Assembly: GCF_000284515.1 (NCBI RefSeq)
Contig: NC_017668.1
Span: 3,596,001 to 3,660,000 of the forward strand
DNA: 64,000 bases
From: Halobacillus halophilus DSM 2266
GTDB taxonomy: Bacteria; Bacillota; Bacilli; Bacillales; Halobacillaceae
Reading direction: 5' to 3'
The notes beneath the pieces were generated by a model, which saw only the letters and a program-made list of their open reading frames with translations, did no database searches and was not told the DNA's origin. The position numbers were made by a program, and so were the translations under genes. This document shows, one piece after another, positions 17,298-25,347 of the stretch; the first letter of the stretch is position 1, and each line of letters opens with the position of its first letter.

Positions 17298-18713
17298 ATT
17301 TTTAAACATTTCAATCGCCCGAACGCGCATGGTTTTATGATCCACCATTGGCTCAGGATAGTCTTCCCCAATGACACAATTCGCTTGCTCCTGGTCTTTC
17401 TCAGACATTTTAGCCGGCTCATGAATATATTTTTTATCGACATCTATTAATTCCGGCACCCATTCTTTAATAAAGCGCCCGTGAGGATCGAAACGTTCCG
17501 ACTGTCTAGTAGGGTTAAATACCCGGAAATAAGGAACTGGATCTGTCCCTGTAGAGGCTGCCCACTGCCAGCCGCCAATGTTAGAAGCCGGATCATAGTC
17601 AATCAGCTGCTCTGCGAAGTATCTTTCTCCTGCACGCCAATCCATCAGCAAATCCTTGGTTAGAAAAGAAGCTACAGCCATGCGAAGACGGTTGTGCATC
17701 CACCCTGTCTCATTCATCTGCCTCATAGCCGCATCGATAATTGGAAATCCTGTCCGGCCCTCTTTCCATTGGTTAAAAAGATCTTCATCATAATTCCAGG
17801 GCAATCCCCGATATTTCTCAACCATTTCTTCATCTCCGGCATTCGGATAAAAGTGATAAATCATATTATAGAAATCACGCCACGCAAGCTCTGAAATATA
17901 CGTTTCGACCCCTTCAGTATTTTTGCGGTAGTCCACTTGATCATGAATTAAATGATAAACTGTTCGAATGGAAATAGCACCAGTTCTTAAGAAGCGGGAC
18001 ATCCGACTTGTACCATCCACCGCTGGAAAATCCCGTTCTTTTTCATATTCATAAATTGCTTCATCGAGAAAATCGTAAAAGTGGTCAAGGGCATTGTTTT
18101 CGCCGACTTTATCAAATTCTCTCGTTGTCTTGCTGATTAAATTTTTGTAAGCTTTGTAACCATCCTCAAACTCATCATTCTTGTCTACAGCAAGCTGGGA
18201 TAATCGTTCATGATCTACTTTTTGGACAGCTGGCTTTTGCAGCTGCTTCCACTGTTTATAGTAAGGTGTGAATACTTTATAATATCCGCCAGTTTTTTTA
18301 GTTACTTCCTTCGCCCCGTGCATATGATGATCGATATAACTGAAGACCTGAACGTCTGAATCGTTTAAATACTCTTTAACTTCATGATCTCTTTTCAGGC
18401 CAAAGCCTGACTCATCTCGATTATAATAAACAGCTTCTACTTGATGTTTTTCAACTAGCTGAGCGAACGCTGCGCTTATCTTTCCTTCTATAAAATGAAC
18501 GACTAGCCCCTTCTCTTCTGCGTCATCTACAAAAGCCTTCAAGGTTTGAAAAAAGTAGTCATGCCTTGCAGTAAATTCCTCATTCAGGTCAGGATGGATA
18601 TGAAAAAATAAAAGGATTTCATCCTCATCGCCTGCATGTTCCAAAGCTTTATTTATCGCTGTTTGATCATTTAATCGTAAATCTCTGCGAAACCATATCG
18701 CTCGAGTTGTCAT
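17271..18713 (-). CDS. phrB: Deoxyribodipyrimidine photolyase
   Basis: A 480-residue class I cyclobutane pyrimidine dimer photolyase, which uses FAD and blue light to split UV-induced dimers. The N-terminal Rossmann antenna domain begins AIWFRRDLRLND; the FAD-binding domain shows GTSRMSRFLRTGAISIR, ELAWRDFYNMI, WKEGRTGFPIIDAAMRQM, HNRLRMAVASFLTKDLL and WQWAASTGTD, the last containing the electron-transfer Trp region. The start is ATG at 18713, about 10 nt after AGGGAG; an in-frame GTG at 18722 overlaps that site. Confidence 0.95.
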   Translation of the reverse strand: MTTRAIWFRRDLRLNDQTAINKALEHAGDEDEILLFFHIHPDLNEEFTARHDYFFQTLKAFVDDAEEKGLVVHFIEGKISAAFAQLVEKHQVEAVYYNRDESGFGLKRDHEVKEYLNDSDVQVFSYIDHHMHGAKEVTKKTGGYYKVFTPYYKQWKQLQKPAVQKVDHERLSQLAVDKNDEFEDGYKAYKNLISKTTREFDKVGENNALDHFYDFLDEAIYEYEKERDFPAVDGTSRMSRFLRTGAISIRTVYHLIHDQVDYRKNTEGVETYISELAWRDFYNMIYHFYPNAGDEEMVEKYRGLPWNYDEDLFNQWKEGRTGFPIIDAAMRQMNETGWMHNRLRMAVASFLTKDLLMDWRAGERYFAEQLIDYDPASNIGGWQWAASTGTDPVPYFRVFNPTRQSERFDPHGRFIKEWVPELIDVDKKYIHEPAKMSEKDQEQANCVIGEDYPEPMVDHKTMRVRAIEMFKNEKEAKSSS

Positions 18714-18986
18714 GGCTTCCACTCTCCCTGTCTTTTTCTATCTAATCTTCATTGTAACGAATGTCTGTTCCACCCTCACGTTTTAATAGGTAAGCTTTGA
18801 TATAGTCTTTGCTTCTTCACTAGTGGCCCAGTTACCCGTCGTTCATTTTCCATAAAAAGCTTATACAACAAAAGGGCCGGATAGTTGAAGACTCAGTTTC
18901 GAGATATCTGAGGTCCGTTGCTGATATAGAGAGGGGCTGGCTACGGAAACAACTCGCTTTCCTGCGGCCCTACACGAAGTAGGGTC

Positions 18987-19025
18987 GATCGACGTTGCCA
19001 CAGGACGTGGCGATCTTAGTCGATC
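18987..19025. repeat. 39-nt palindromic module, copy C
   Basis: Arms GATCGAC/GTCGATC around GCCAC-AGGAC-GTGGC, in reverse orientation to copy B. Confidence 0.85.
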
Positions 19026-19369
19026 CTCCTTTTACTATAAGCCTCCTCGCTCGCTTCACTCCCTGCGGGGTCTCGCCTAGCTCCTTCTCCCGCGGGAGTC
19101 TCGTCGTTTCCTCCGCCATCCTATGTTTGAGGAGTGCACGGACCCTTATATAAGAAAGGTAATCGTTCTGGATCAGACTTAACCCCTTATATATCAGGGA
19201 TTGTACACTTAAATAAGCTAGATACTCTTTTGCTCTCCAGTTAATTTTAGTAGGCAGTTTTGGTGGATTTCGAGTTTCTTATTCGACCAAGTCCGGAGGG
19301 GGACGATGTAGACTCCTAGGTTAAAAGCGGAAGCACCTTGGTCAGCGGCGTATGGACTGGACATAGGAA

Positions 19370-19408
19370 GTTCGACTAAGATCGCCACGTCGTGTGGCAA
19401 CGTCGAAC
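19370..19408. repeat. 39-nt palindromic module, copy D
   Basis: Arms GTTCGAC/GTCGAAC around GCCAC-GTCGT-GTGGC; the only change is in the loop. It is followed by a CCCTGC/GCAGGG hairpin and then the 99-nt hairpin. Confidence 0.85.
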
Positions 19409-19438
19409 GCCCCTGCGTCATGCAGGGCCAAATGTGGA

Positions 19439-19537
19439 GGTGCCTTGTCCAGCCTCGACAAGCTTAAGAACGATCATGAAAGGAAGTGCTCTTCTTCCTA
19501 TCATGGTTGGACTTAAGACCTCGAGAGGCTAGGCACC
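19439..19537. repeat. 99-nt imperfect hairpin in copy 3
   Basis: Left blocks GGTGCCT, AGCCTC, CTTAAG and GGAAG pair in order with complements on the right. The spacing and total length equal the hairpin at 12872-12970, while the paired bases differ. Confidence 0.75.
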
Positions 19538-19777
19538 GAAACTAGCCTTGAGCTGGCGGAGATAAAGAAAACACGAAGAGCGGAGCGATTCGATGTTGCC
19601 TTATCGTACAGAAGTGAGGGAAGTCTCACTAGACGCTAGGTGCTGGAGCTGGATAGCTCTCCATGTCGTTTATGTCCTGATATAAGCTAAGTATTAATAA
19701 AAGTGTAAGAGCGGGATGAACATGATCGGTGAGATCCCGCAGGGCTGTTAAGCCCGAGGAAGCTCACCTCAAGGGAT

Positions 19778-19816
19778 GTTCGACTAAGATCGCCACGTCC
19801 TGTGGCAACGTCGAAC
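19778..19816. repeat. 39-nt palindromic module, copy E
   Basis: Arms GTTCGAC/GTCGAAC around GCCAC-GTCCT-GTGGC, followed by CCCTGCATCGTGCAGGG. Confidence 0.85.
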
Positions 19817-20060
19817 GACCCTGCATCGTGCAGGGCCGGAAAGCGAAATCGTCCCCCGGAGGCCCTTCTGCTCCTCCAATGTCTCGATACTGAGTCTTCA
19901 AGTAATGGGAGCTTTCCTGAAAGATCAGTTTCGCTACTTTTGTTAAATTACACCACCTTAACGACAAATTACCCAAATATTGAATCTTCAAGATAATGTA
20001 CTAATCGCATTCTATTTCCTTATTGAAGATCACTAACAACCTGTACTGTCGCTGTCAGGT

Positions 20061-20096
20061 AAAAAAACAGGCTGCCGCTGATTTGCGACAACCTGT
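20061..20096 (-). terminator. Terminator of the rib operon
   Basis: On the minus strand CAGGTTGTCGC and GCGGCAGCCTG pair through two G-U pairs and are followed by seven T, just after the ribH stop codon. Confidence 0.85.
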
Positions 20097-20102
20097 CCAC
20101 TT

Positions 20103-20573
20103 TTACTGATCAAATGTTTTCATTAATGTTGCCATTTCGATAGCTCCGGTCGCGGCTTCCCAGCCTTTATTGCCTGCTTTAGTTCCCGCACGCTCAATGG
20201 CCTGTTCAATCGTATCCGTCGTAACAATCCCAAAGATGACAGGAACGCCGCTATGTTGAGAAGCCTGCGAAACTCCTTTCGCAGCTTCTCCACATACGTA
20301 ATCAAAATGAGGAGTAGATCCTCGAATTACGGCACCTAAAGTAATTACGGCATCATAGTTACCAGTTTTAGCCATTTTAGAGGCTACAAGAGGGATCTCA
20401 AATGCTCCCGGCACATGAGCTGTTTCCACTCCATCCATATCCACTCCATGGCGTTTTAGAGCATCCAAAGCTCCCTCATACAGCTTACTAGTAATAAAAT
20501 CATTGAACCTTCCTACCACAATACCAACTTTCAAACCTGTTCCTACTAAATTTCCTTCGTATGTCTTTACCAT
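20103..20573 (-). CDS. ribH: 6,7-dimethyl-8-ribityllumazine synthase
   Basis: Lumazine synthase, 156 residues, condenses 5-amino-6-ribitylaminouracil with dihydroxybutanone phosphate in the penultimate step of riboflavin synthesis and forms the icosahedral capsid. Signatures are [40 protein letters not shown] with the phosphate-binding residues, and [27 protein letters not shown] with the catalytic-region His replaced by the usual family context at the C terminus. It is the last gene of the ribD-ribE-ribBA-ribH operon. Confidence 0.96.
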   Translation of the reverse strand: MVKTYEGNLVGTGLKVGIVVGRFNDFITSKLYEGALDALKRHGVDMDGVETAHVPGAFEIPLVASKMAKTGNYDAVITLGAVIRGSTPHFDYVCGEAAKGVSQASQHSGVPVIFGIVTTDTIEQAIERAGTKAGNKGWEAATGAIEMATLMKTFDQ

Positions 20574-20589
20574 CTTATTCCGCTCCTTT

Positions 20590-21783
20590 TTATAAATGAA
20601 ACATATGTCCCATTTTAGACTGTTTAGTTTTTAAATAAAGTTCATTTTCCTTCCGAGATTTCATCTGAATGGGTACCCGTTCCACTACCTCAAGATTGTA
20701 CCCTCTAAGTCCGGAAATCTTTTTAGGATTATTGGTAAGAAGATTAAGTTTTGAAATACCTAAATCTCTTAAGATTTGAGCTCCCACCCCATAATCACGC
20801 AAATCAGGGCCAAATCCTAACTTTTCATTAGCCTCTACAGTATCAAGCCCCTGCTCTTGGAGCTTATAGGCTCGCAGCTTATTCACAAGGCCAATGCCTC
20901 TGCCTTCCTGACGCATATATAACAGGACGCCGCTTCCATTCTCAGAAATCTGCCTCAATGCATTGTGAAGCTGCGGACCACAGTCACAACGATAAGAGCC
21001 AAATACGTCTCCCGTCAGACATTCTGAATGAACACGGACCAATGTTGGCTTCTCAGGATCAATTTCTCCTTTAACTAAAGCAATATGTTCTTTATAGTCA
21101 ATATCGTTCGTGTAAGCAATTGCCCTGAAGTCTCCATATTCCGTCGGTAAAGCGACTTCTACTTCTTTATTCACATGATTTTCGATTCGATACCGATATT
21201 GAATTAAATCGGCAATCGTAATCATTGGAATGTCGAATTCATCGGCCATTTCGCGTAAATCAGGAACTCTCGCCATCGTACCATCATCTTTAATAATCTC
21301 ACAGATTACTCCAGCAGGCCTCGCTCCTGAGAGCTCCGCTAAATCTACGGAAGCTTCCGTATGACCGGCTCGGCGCAGCACGCCTCCTTCTTTAGCAATC
21401 AGCGGGAAAATGTGGCCGGGCTTTTGAAAGTCTGCGGCTGTCGCTTGAGGGTTCAGCATTTCCCTTATGGTAAGTGCCCTCTCGTCAGCCGAGATGCCGG
21501 TTGTCGTATCCTTATGATCAATACTCACGGTAAAGGCCGTCTGATTAGGGTCCGAATTTTGGTCCACCATCGGCATCAGTTCCAGATGATCGGCCAAACC
21601 GCTGGTAACGGGTGCACATACCAGTCCACGCCCATGCTTGATCATAAAGTTGATCATTTCCGTACTTGCATATTCAGCAATTCCGACAAGATCCCCTTCG
21701 TTTTCACGGTCCTCGTCATCACAAACGATTACCATTTTCCCCTGTTTCAATCTTTCTATGGCTTTTTCAATTGTATCAAACAT
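20590..21783 (-). CDS. ribBA: Bifunctional DHBP synthase / GTP cyclohydrolase II
   Basis: A 397-residue fusion supplying both precursors of riboflavin. The N-terminal half (about 1-200) is 3,4-dihydroxy-2-butanone-4-phosphate synthase, with [11 protein letters not shown] and [12 protein letters not shown]. The C-terminal half is GTP cyclohydrolase II, with [17 protein letters not shown] (three Cys zinc site) and [10 protein letters not shown]. The start is ATG at 21783 with AAGGTG upstream; the ATG-type codon at 21807 has no site. It lies 16 bp after ribE and 16 bp before ribH. Confidence 0.96.
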   Translation of the reverse strand: MFDTIEKAIERLKQGKMVIVCDDEDRENEGDLVGIAEYASTEMINFMIKHGRGLVCAPVTSGLADHLELMPMVDQNSDPNQTAFTVSIDHKDTTTGISADERALTIREMLNPQATAADFQKPGHIFPLIAKEGGVLRRAGHTEASVDLAELSGARPAGVICEIIKDDGTMARVPDLREMADEFDIPMITIADLIQYRYRIENHVNKEVEVALPTEYGDFRAIAYTNDIDYKEHIALVKGEIDPEKPTLVRVHSECLTGDVFGSYRCDCGPQLHNALRQISENGSGVLLYMRQEGRGIGLVNKLRAYKLQEQGLDTVEANEKLGFGPDLRDYGVGAQILRDLGISKLNLLTNNPKKISGLRGYNLEVVERVPIQMKSRKENELYLKTKQSKMGHMFHL

Positions 21784-21799
21784 TATTTCACCTTCTTTT

Positions 21800-22450
21800 C
21801 TAGGCAAATCCGTTATCAGACAAAAACTGTTTGGTCATTGTCGATTTCGGCTGCGCTGAGTGATCTCCCTTTAAAAAATGAGCAACATACTTACCAATCA
21901 TGTCACATTCTATATTCACACGATCTCCGGTTTCCTTTTGCCCCAGGACGGTATGTTCCATCGTATGAGGAATAAGGGAAACCGTCACGCGGCTGCCTTC
22001 GACCCCAAACACGGTTAGAGACGTACCATCTACTGCAATTGAACCTTTATAAACAAAATAATGAATAAGTTCTTCCGACATTTCAATGTCATAATAAACT
22101 GCATTTGATTCAGGTTTTTTTGAAACAATGGTCCCCGTCCCGTCAATATGACCGGATACAAGATGACCACCAAATCTGCCACCGGCAGCCATGGCCCGTT
22201 CAAGATTCACGGGGCTCCCCTGCTTTAATTCACTTAGATTTGTAGCTCTATAAGTCTCAGGCATAATATCAAATTCTACAGAACGGTCTGTATAGCTGGT
22301 TACAGTTAAACAGACGCCATTGATTGAAATGCTGTCTCCTAACTTCACATCGGATAGCACTTTCTCCGCAGATATACTAAGTTCCAGAGACTCGGTTTTA
22401 CTTTTAATAGAATGTAAAGAGCCGATCTCTTCAATAATCCCTGTAAACAT
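21800..22450 (-). CDS. ribE: Riboflavin synthase alpha chain
   Basis: A 216-residue trimeric riboflavin synthase that dismutates two ribityllumazine molecules. It starts with the near-invariant [12 protein letters not shown] and contains two tandem lumazine-binding repeats, each with an SINGVCLTV or AVDGTSLTV motif. [13 protein letters not shown] precedes the second repeat. The start overlaps the ribD 3' end by 20 bp, which implies coupled translation. Confidence 0.96.
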   Translation of the reverse strand: MFTGIIEEIGSLHSIKSKTESLELSISAEKVLSDVKLGDSISINGVCLTVTSYTDRSVEFDIMPETYRATNLSELKQGSPVNLERAMAAGGRFGGHLVSGHIDGTGTIVSKKPESNAVYYDIEMSEELIHYFVYKGSIAVDGTSLTVFGVEGSRVTVSLIPHTMEHTVLGQKETGDRVNIECDMIGKYVAHFLKGDHSAQPKSTMTKQFLSDNGFA

Positions 22451-23546
22451 TGATTTCTCTCCTTCTTACAGACACAATTTTTATATCTTCTCCTATTTGT
22501 TCATTGGATACTACCTGATAATCAGGTACGTTTTTCAATTCGCTGATCCCCTTTCCTGCTACTGGAGAAGATGCGTCTTTTCCTCCAATCAGTTTAGGGG
22601 CGATATAGGTGATGGTTTCTTCTACTTTTCCAGCTCGAACAAAAGCATCAGCAATGGTTCCTCCGCCCTCTACCAGTAAGGAAGTCACTTTTTGTTCTCC
22701 TAAATACTGCAGAGCCTGATGGATGTCTATCTGGTCTACATCCTGTTGAATAACTCTAATATGGTCTACATCCTGAAGTTTTTGGACCATATTCTTTGAG
22801 GCATGCTTACCAGTAAAAATCCAAGTGGGAGCTTCCTGATTTTGAATAAGTTTAGAGGACAATGGAATCCTGAGATTGGAATCGAAAACCACACGAATCG
22901 GATTATTTCCTTTTCCTTCTATTCTGGTAGTCAGGGTAGGATCATCTGACAAGACTGTCTGAATTCCTACAAGGATGGCATCCGATATATGACGATAGGT
23001 ATGCCCGTCCTCTCGTGCTTCTTTTCCTGTAATCCACTGACTTTCACCTGTGCTTGTTGCAATTTTTCCGTCTAAACTCATGGCCGCTTTCAAGCGTACA
23101 TAGGGTTCCCCTGTCTGGATAAAGTGAAAGAAATCCTTATTGAGCCGATCCGCCTCTTCCGTTAAAACATTGGTTTCAACTTCAATGCCGGCTTCCCTCA
23201 TCATATTTATACCTTTTCCTGAAACCTCTGGGTTTGGGTCATGTGATGCTATAACCACCCTCTTAATACCGGCATCGATGATCGCTTTGGCACAAGGAGG
23301 GGTCTTACCGTAGTGGCTGCAAGGCTCAAGAGTCACATAGATTTCTGCACCCTTCGCTTTTTCTCCGGCCATCTGGAGAGCATGAACCTCTGCATGAGCT
23401 TCTCCAGCCTTCACGTGTACGCCCAGTCCTACCAATTCATTATCTTTGATAACTATTGCTCCAACAGATGGATTGGGGCTGGTTTGACCTACCGTTTCGC
23501 CCGCCATCTGAATCGCTGTCTTCATATATTGTTCATCACGGCTCAT
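22431..23546 (-). CDS. ribD: Riboflavin biosynthesis deaminase/reductase RibD
   Basis: A 371-residue bifunctional enzyme. The N-terminal deaminase domain has the zinc motif HAEVHAL and PCSHYGKTPPC; the C-terminal reductase domain has SLDGKIATSTGESQWITG and LLVEGGGTIADAF. It acts early in the pathway after GTP cyclohydrolase II. It is the first gene after the FMN riboswitch and its intrinsic terminator, so it carries the operon's main control point. ATG at 23546 is preceded by AAGGAGG. Confidence 0.96.
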   Translation of the reverse strand: MSRDEQYMKTAIQMAGETVGQTSPNPSVGAIVIKDNELVGLGVHVKAGEAHAEVHALQMAGEKAKGAEIYVTLEPCSHYGKTPPCAKAIIDAGIKRVVIASHDPNPEVSGKGINMMREAGIEVETNVLTEEADRLNKDFFHFIQTGEPYVRLKAAMSLDGKIATSTGESQWITGKEAREDGHTYRHISDAILVGIQTVLSDDPTLTTRIEGKGNNPIRVVFDSNLRIPLSSKLIQNQEAPTWIFTGKHASKNMVQKLQDVDHIRVIQQDVDQIDIHQALQYLGEQKVTSLLVEGGGTIADAFVRAGKVEETITYIAPKLIGGKDASSPVAGKGISELKNVPDYQVVSNEQIGEDIKIVSVRRREINVYRDY

Positions 23547-23570
23547 GTTCCCGCCTCCTTACGATGAATA

Positions 23571-23614
23571 AAAAATAAACCCTGAAGAAGACATACTTCC
23601 CCAGGGTTTATTTT
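23571..23614 (-). terminator. Riboswitch-controlled terminator before ribD
   Basis: On the minus strand AAATAAACCCTG pairs with CAGGGTTTATTT, followed by a T-rich stretch, 25 bp before ribD. This is the expression platform expected for transcription attenuation by the FMN riboswitch. Confidence 0.85.
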
Positions 23615-23678
23615 ACTTTTGATTTGCAAATGCCAAATAAACGGTACGAGTTTACTTCTCTGGTACCTTGACATGCTC

Positions 23679-23826
23679 CACATCCTTCTCCCATCCAGAC
23701 TGTAACTGTCGGCTTTGGTCTCTCACCAAATCAGGAGGAAGAGTGCTTGACACTTCTTCCCCGTCGCGGGCTTAGAACGATTGTTCATCACCGCCGGCTG
23801 GGATTTTCACCCGACCCCGAAGGACT
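23679..23826 (-). ncRNA. FMN riboswitch (RFN element)
   Basis: On the minus strand the conserved RFN blocks appear in order: CTTCGGGGTCGGGTGAAAAT, CCCAGCCGGCGGTGAT, AAGCCCGCGA, a variable arm, GATTTGGTGAGAGACCAAAG, CCGACAGTTACAGTCTGGAT and GGGAGAAGGATG. The ligand is FMN; binding is expected to favour the downstream terminator and shut off ribDE-BA-H. Confidence 0.97.
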
Positions 23827-23849
23827 TTCTATTCTGTTGTATTACTATT

Positions 23850-23878
23850 AATATATATGAAATGCGATGAACTCGCAA
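23850..23878 (-). promoter_or_regulatory. rib operon promoter
   Basis: On the minus strand TTGCGA and TATATT are separated by 17 bp, placing the transcription start about 20 nt before the first riboswitch helix. Confidence 0.6.
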
Positions 23879-23931
23879 TTCTTTAGGTTTATATAAGAGC
23901 ATTTTTGGTTTAATTAGGATTAATTTTGATT

Positions 23932-23967
23932 GTTGTTGACGAGTTTTGTCAACAATTCGTCAACAAC
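23932..23967. repeat. Inverted repeat GTTGTTGACGA / TCGTCAACAAC
   Basis: Two 11-bp arms lie 14 bp apart; the spacer itself contains TTGTCAACAA. It lies upstream of the rib promoter, at the border between core and accessory DNA. It could be an operator or a recombinase arm site; nothing in the sequence decides. Confidence 0.5.
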
Positions 23968-24048
23968 ATAGCTAGGCTAGAATATGAATTAACTTAGAGT
24001 ACTCGTGAAATCTGTTTCACTCTAATATGCTATCCGTTGAATAGCTTT

Positions 24049-24153
24049 ATGGAGTGGGAACCTAAAAAGTACGGTCATAAATGTGAGACTTCCGGGTGTG
24101 AGAAATACCTAATAGAGCAATATACCATTGCGAGATGGGAAGAGGATAAATAA
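24049..24153 (+). CDS. Possible 34-residue protein with two Cys
   Basis: ATG at 24049 opens a short frame encoding MEWEPKKYGHKCETSGCE and a charged end, RWEEDK. Its stop codon overlaps the A run of a strong terminator (24152-24177), so the segment is transcribed and ends as a unit. Against it: there is no clear Shine-Dalgarno, and an in-frame TTG at 24037 could equally start it. It may be a truncated remnant of a larger gene. I do not recognise the protein. Confidence 0.4.
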   Translation: MEWEPKKYGHKCETSGCEKYLIEQYTIARWEEDK

Positions 24154-24177
24154 AAAGCCCTCGATTGAGGGCTTTTT
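24152..24177 (+). terminator. Strong terminator
   Basis: AAAAAGCCCTC-GATT-GAGGGCTTTTT, an 11-bp perfect stem with a tetraloop and T run. The A run makes it potentially bidirectional. Confidence 0.9.
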
Positions 24178-24256
24178 AAAATTTTTTTATTTTTTATAAT
24201 CTCTTATACTTTAGAGGTTTTCAATGAAAAGCAACCTTGCAAGACTAAATTATAGA

Positions 24257-24286
24257 TTGATTATGTTTTCATAAATTTGGTAATAT
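24257..24286 (+). promoter_or_regulatory. Candidate promoter of the small toxin-like gene
   Basis: TTGATT at 24257-24262 and TAATAT at 24281-24286 are spaced 18 bp. Transcription would start near 24293, about 50 nt before the GTG. The leader contains CCCCC (24304-24308) able to pair with the GGGGG of the ribosome binding site. Confidence 0.55.
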
Positions 24287-24341
24287 TAAGAAGAGCCAAA
24301 AAGCCCCCGTGACTCCTTCATCGAGAAAGGGGGAGGATAAC

Positions 24342-24452
24342 GTGGACAAGCGAAGAGGCAAGTTATCGCCATTACAACGCTTGTATTACGGATGCGGCGC
24401 CATCGCATTCGTGGTCGGTTGCGCAGTGGAAATCGTTAAACTATTCCTATAG
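24342..24452 (+). CDS. 36-residue hydrophobic peptide, candidate type I toxin
   Basis: GTG at 24342 follows an excellent site (GGGGGAGG at 24329-24336, 5 nt away). The product starts with six charged residues (MDKRRGK), then a single membrane-spanning stretch (about residues 14-36, YGCGAIAFVVGCAVEIVKLF), and ends there. Size and layout fit type I toxins, though I do not recognise a family; known Bacillus examples usually have the charges at the C terminus. The Shine-Dalgarno can be hidden by CCCCC 25 nt upstream, and the start region is complementary to an RNA encoded near 24.8 kb. A long structured 3' region follows. No homologous neighbour explains it otherwise. Confidence 0.6.
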   Translation: MDKRRGKLSPLQRLYYGCGAIAFVVGCAVEIVKLFL

Positions 24453-24463
24453 TCCCTAACGTA

Positions 24464-24603
24464 GTCTTCACACAAGTAAACAATTAAAGCATGTAAGATA
24501 TTAGCACCATCTTGAGCATTGGCTCTGTGGGAGAACTCATCATTCATTTGTACCACATATCGATGGCGGGGACATGCTTTTGTTTATGTGTGAAGGCTTT
24601 TTT
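24464..24603 (+). ncRNA. Structured 3' region and terminator of the toxin-like mRNA
   Basis: A long stem pairs GTCTTCACACAAGTAAAC..AAAGCATGT (24464-24494) with ACATGCTTTTGTTTATGTGTGAAG and GC (24572-24597), followed by seven T. The interior holds a GAGC-ATTG-GCTC hairpin and ACCATC/GATGG pairing. It begins 12 nt after the peptide stop codon. It could be a stabilising 3' structure or a separate small RNA. Confidence 0.6.
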
Positions 24604-24632
24604 ATATTGTATGTAATAAACTCATTTTTATG

Positions 24633-24677
24633 TAAAAGAAAAACGCTACGTCAGGTCATCATCCCGTACGCAGCGTT
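24633..24677 (-). terminator. Minus-strand terminator of the antisense RNA
   Basis: On the minus strand AACGCT-G-CGT and ACG-T-AGCGTT pair around a 16-nt loop and run into TTTTTCTTTTA. No minus-strand gene ends nearby, so an RNA transcript is implied. Confidence 0.65.
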
Positions 24678-24837
24678 CTTCTATAAGAAACATCCTCGAC
24701 TGTAGCGAAGTCAAAGGTCGTCTCTAGCTTTTTCCCGCTTTTCTTAAAGATGCATCGACCTCGGAACTGTCGCCCGACAAAGCATACAGCCGGTGTCTTT
24801 AAGGATAACGTGGAACAAGCTGGACAAGTTATCTATT
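24637..24837 (-). ncRNA. Candidate antisense RNA antitoxin
   Basis: An RNA of about 200 nt is predicted between an extended -10 promoter (24843-24851) and the terminator at 24633-24677. Its first 40 nt are complementary to the toxin-like mRNA: plus-strand AGGATAACGTGG, ACAAGC and CAAGTTATC here (24802-24833) repeat the blocks at 24334-24345, 24346-24351 and 24359-24367, which cover the Shine-Dalgarno, GTG start and first codons. This geometry matches trans-acting type I antitoxins whose 5' end blocks toxin translation. Alternatively the segment is a relic duplicate of the toxin start. Confidence 0.5.
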
Positions 24838-24842
24838 TATAT

Positions 24843-24871
24843 ATTATACCAATTACGCGCGTTCCGCAAAC
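24843..24871 (-). promoter_or_regulatory. Promoter of the candidate antisense RNA
   Basis: On the minus strand TTGGTATAAT gives a perfect TATAAT with an extended TGN; the -35 region (TTGCGG at 24864-24869, spacing 15) is weak. The start would fall near 24836. Confidence 0.55.
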
Positions 24872-25005
24872 GGTAAGGACCTCTAAAAATGCTAAATATT
24901 GGATCAAAGATGCATTAAATTCCCATCACAATAATGTCTAACTAATTAAAACACAGTTTTATAAAAATTTATTACATTTTATTCAAAAGTCACAAAGCAC
25001 ATATT

Positions 25006-25347
25006 TCACAGAAATTCGACACTAAAAATATCTTCAAAAGACAGTGATGTATTTATCTTTTCTTCTATATCTAAACATCGTATCTTTCGTGTTCCTGGAT
25101 CTAGATTCAACACTTTTACTTTGGTGCTACTGTAATTAAAGCCATTGTGGTGTTTAATCTCTACTGGGAGATCGTCCCTCCTTGCTCGTTGCAAAGCAAA
25201 CTCAAGTTCTTCTAGCTGCTGCCCATCCAGAATGGCTTTCTCCACTCGGTCATCTTCTTTCCAGAGTTTCTGAATTGCTTCAACATGTTCCGGCAACATT
25301 AATGATGTCCACTTTATAGTACCACGATCATTAGGTCCGTTACTCAT
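25006..25347 (-). CDS. YolD-like protein
   Basis: A 113-residue protein of the YolD-like family: N-terminal NDRGTIKWTSLMLPEHV and the C-terminal ISVxF-like end (FEDIFSVEF). YolD-like genes usually accompany Y-family UV-repair polymerases (UvrX/YqjW type) and are part of the SOS response; no polymerase gene is present here. The start overlaps the end of the upstream WYL-like gene by 4 bp (ATGA). Confidence 0.82.
   Translation of the reverse strand: MSNGPNDRGTIKWTSLMLPEHVEAIQKLWKEDDRVEKAILDGQQLEELEFALQRARRDDLPVEIKHHNGFNYSSTKVKVLNLDPGTRKIRCLDIEEKINTSLSFEDIFSVEFL

Larger units (their letters stand above)
18888..19898. repeat. Large inverted-end repeat element (copy 3)
   Basis: The 18,714-20,060 interval holds no credible gene. 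This 1011-bp element starts with the same 20-bp end as copy 2 (18888-18907) and ends in the complement with two mismatches (19879-19898). Its first 250 bp are the reverse complement of the right part of copy 2, and its last 120 bp are the reverse complement of the left part. It has three 39-nt palindromes and a 99-nt hairpin. Short open frames inside are not supported by ribosome binding sites. Confidence 0.85.

Noticed and set aside
19218-19991. Minus-strand frames of 67 and 75 codons in repeat copy 3
   Set aside because: They read through the 39-nt palindromes, giving the recurring string GRSTLP.DVAILVE, with no start site. They are artefacts of the repeat.
22320-22679. Plus-strand frame of 119 codons within ribD/ribE
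   Set aside because: Antisense shadow of two confidently identified genes.
24750-24941. Plus-strand 63-codon frame in the antisense RNA region
   Set aside because: No ribosome binding site before its ATG, rich in Arg/Cys/Pro without a domain pattern, and it covers the minus-strand promoter and RNA. It is better explained as non-coding.
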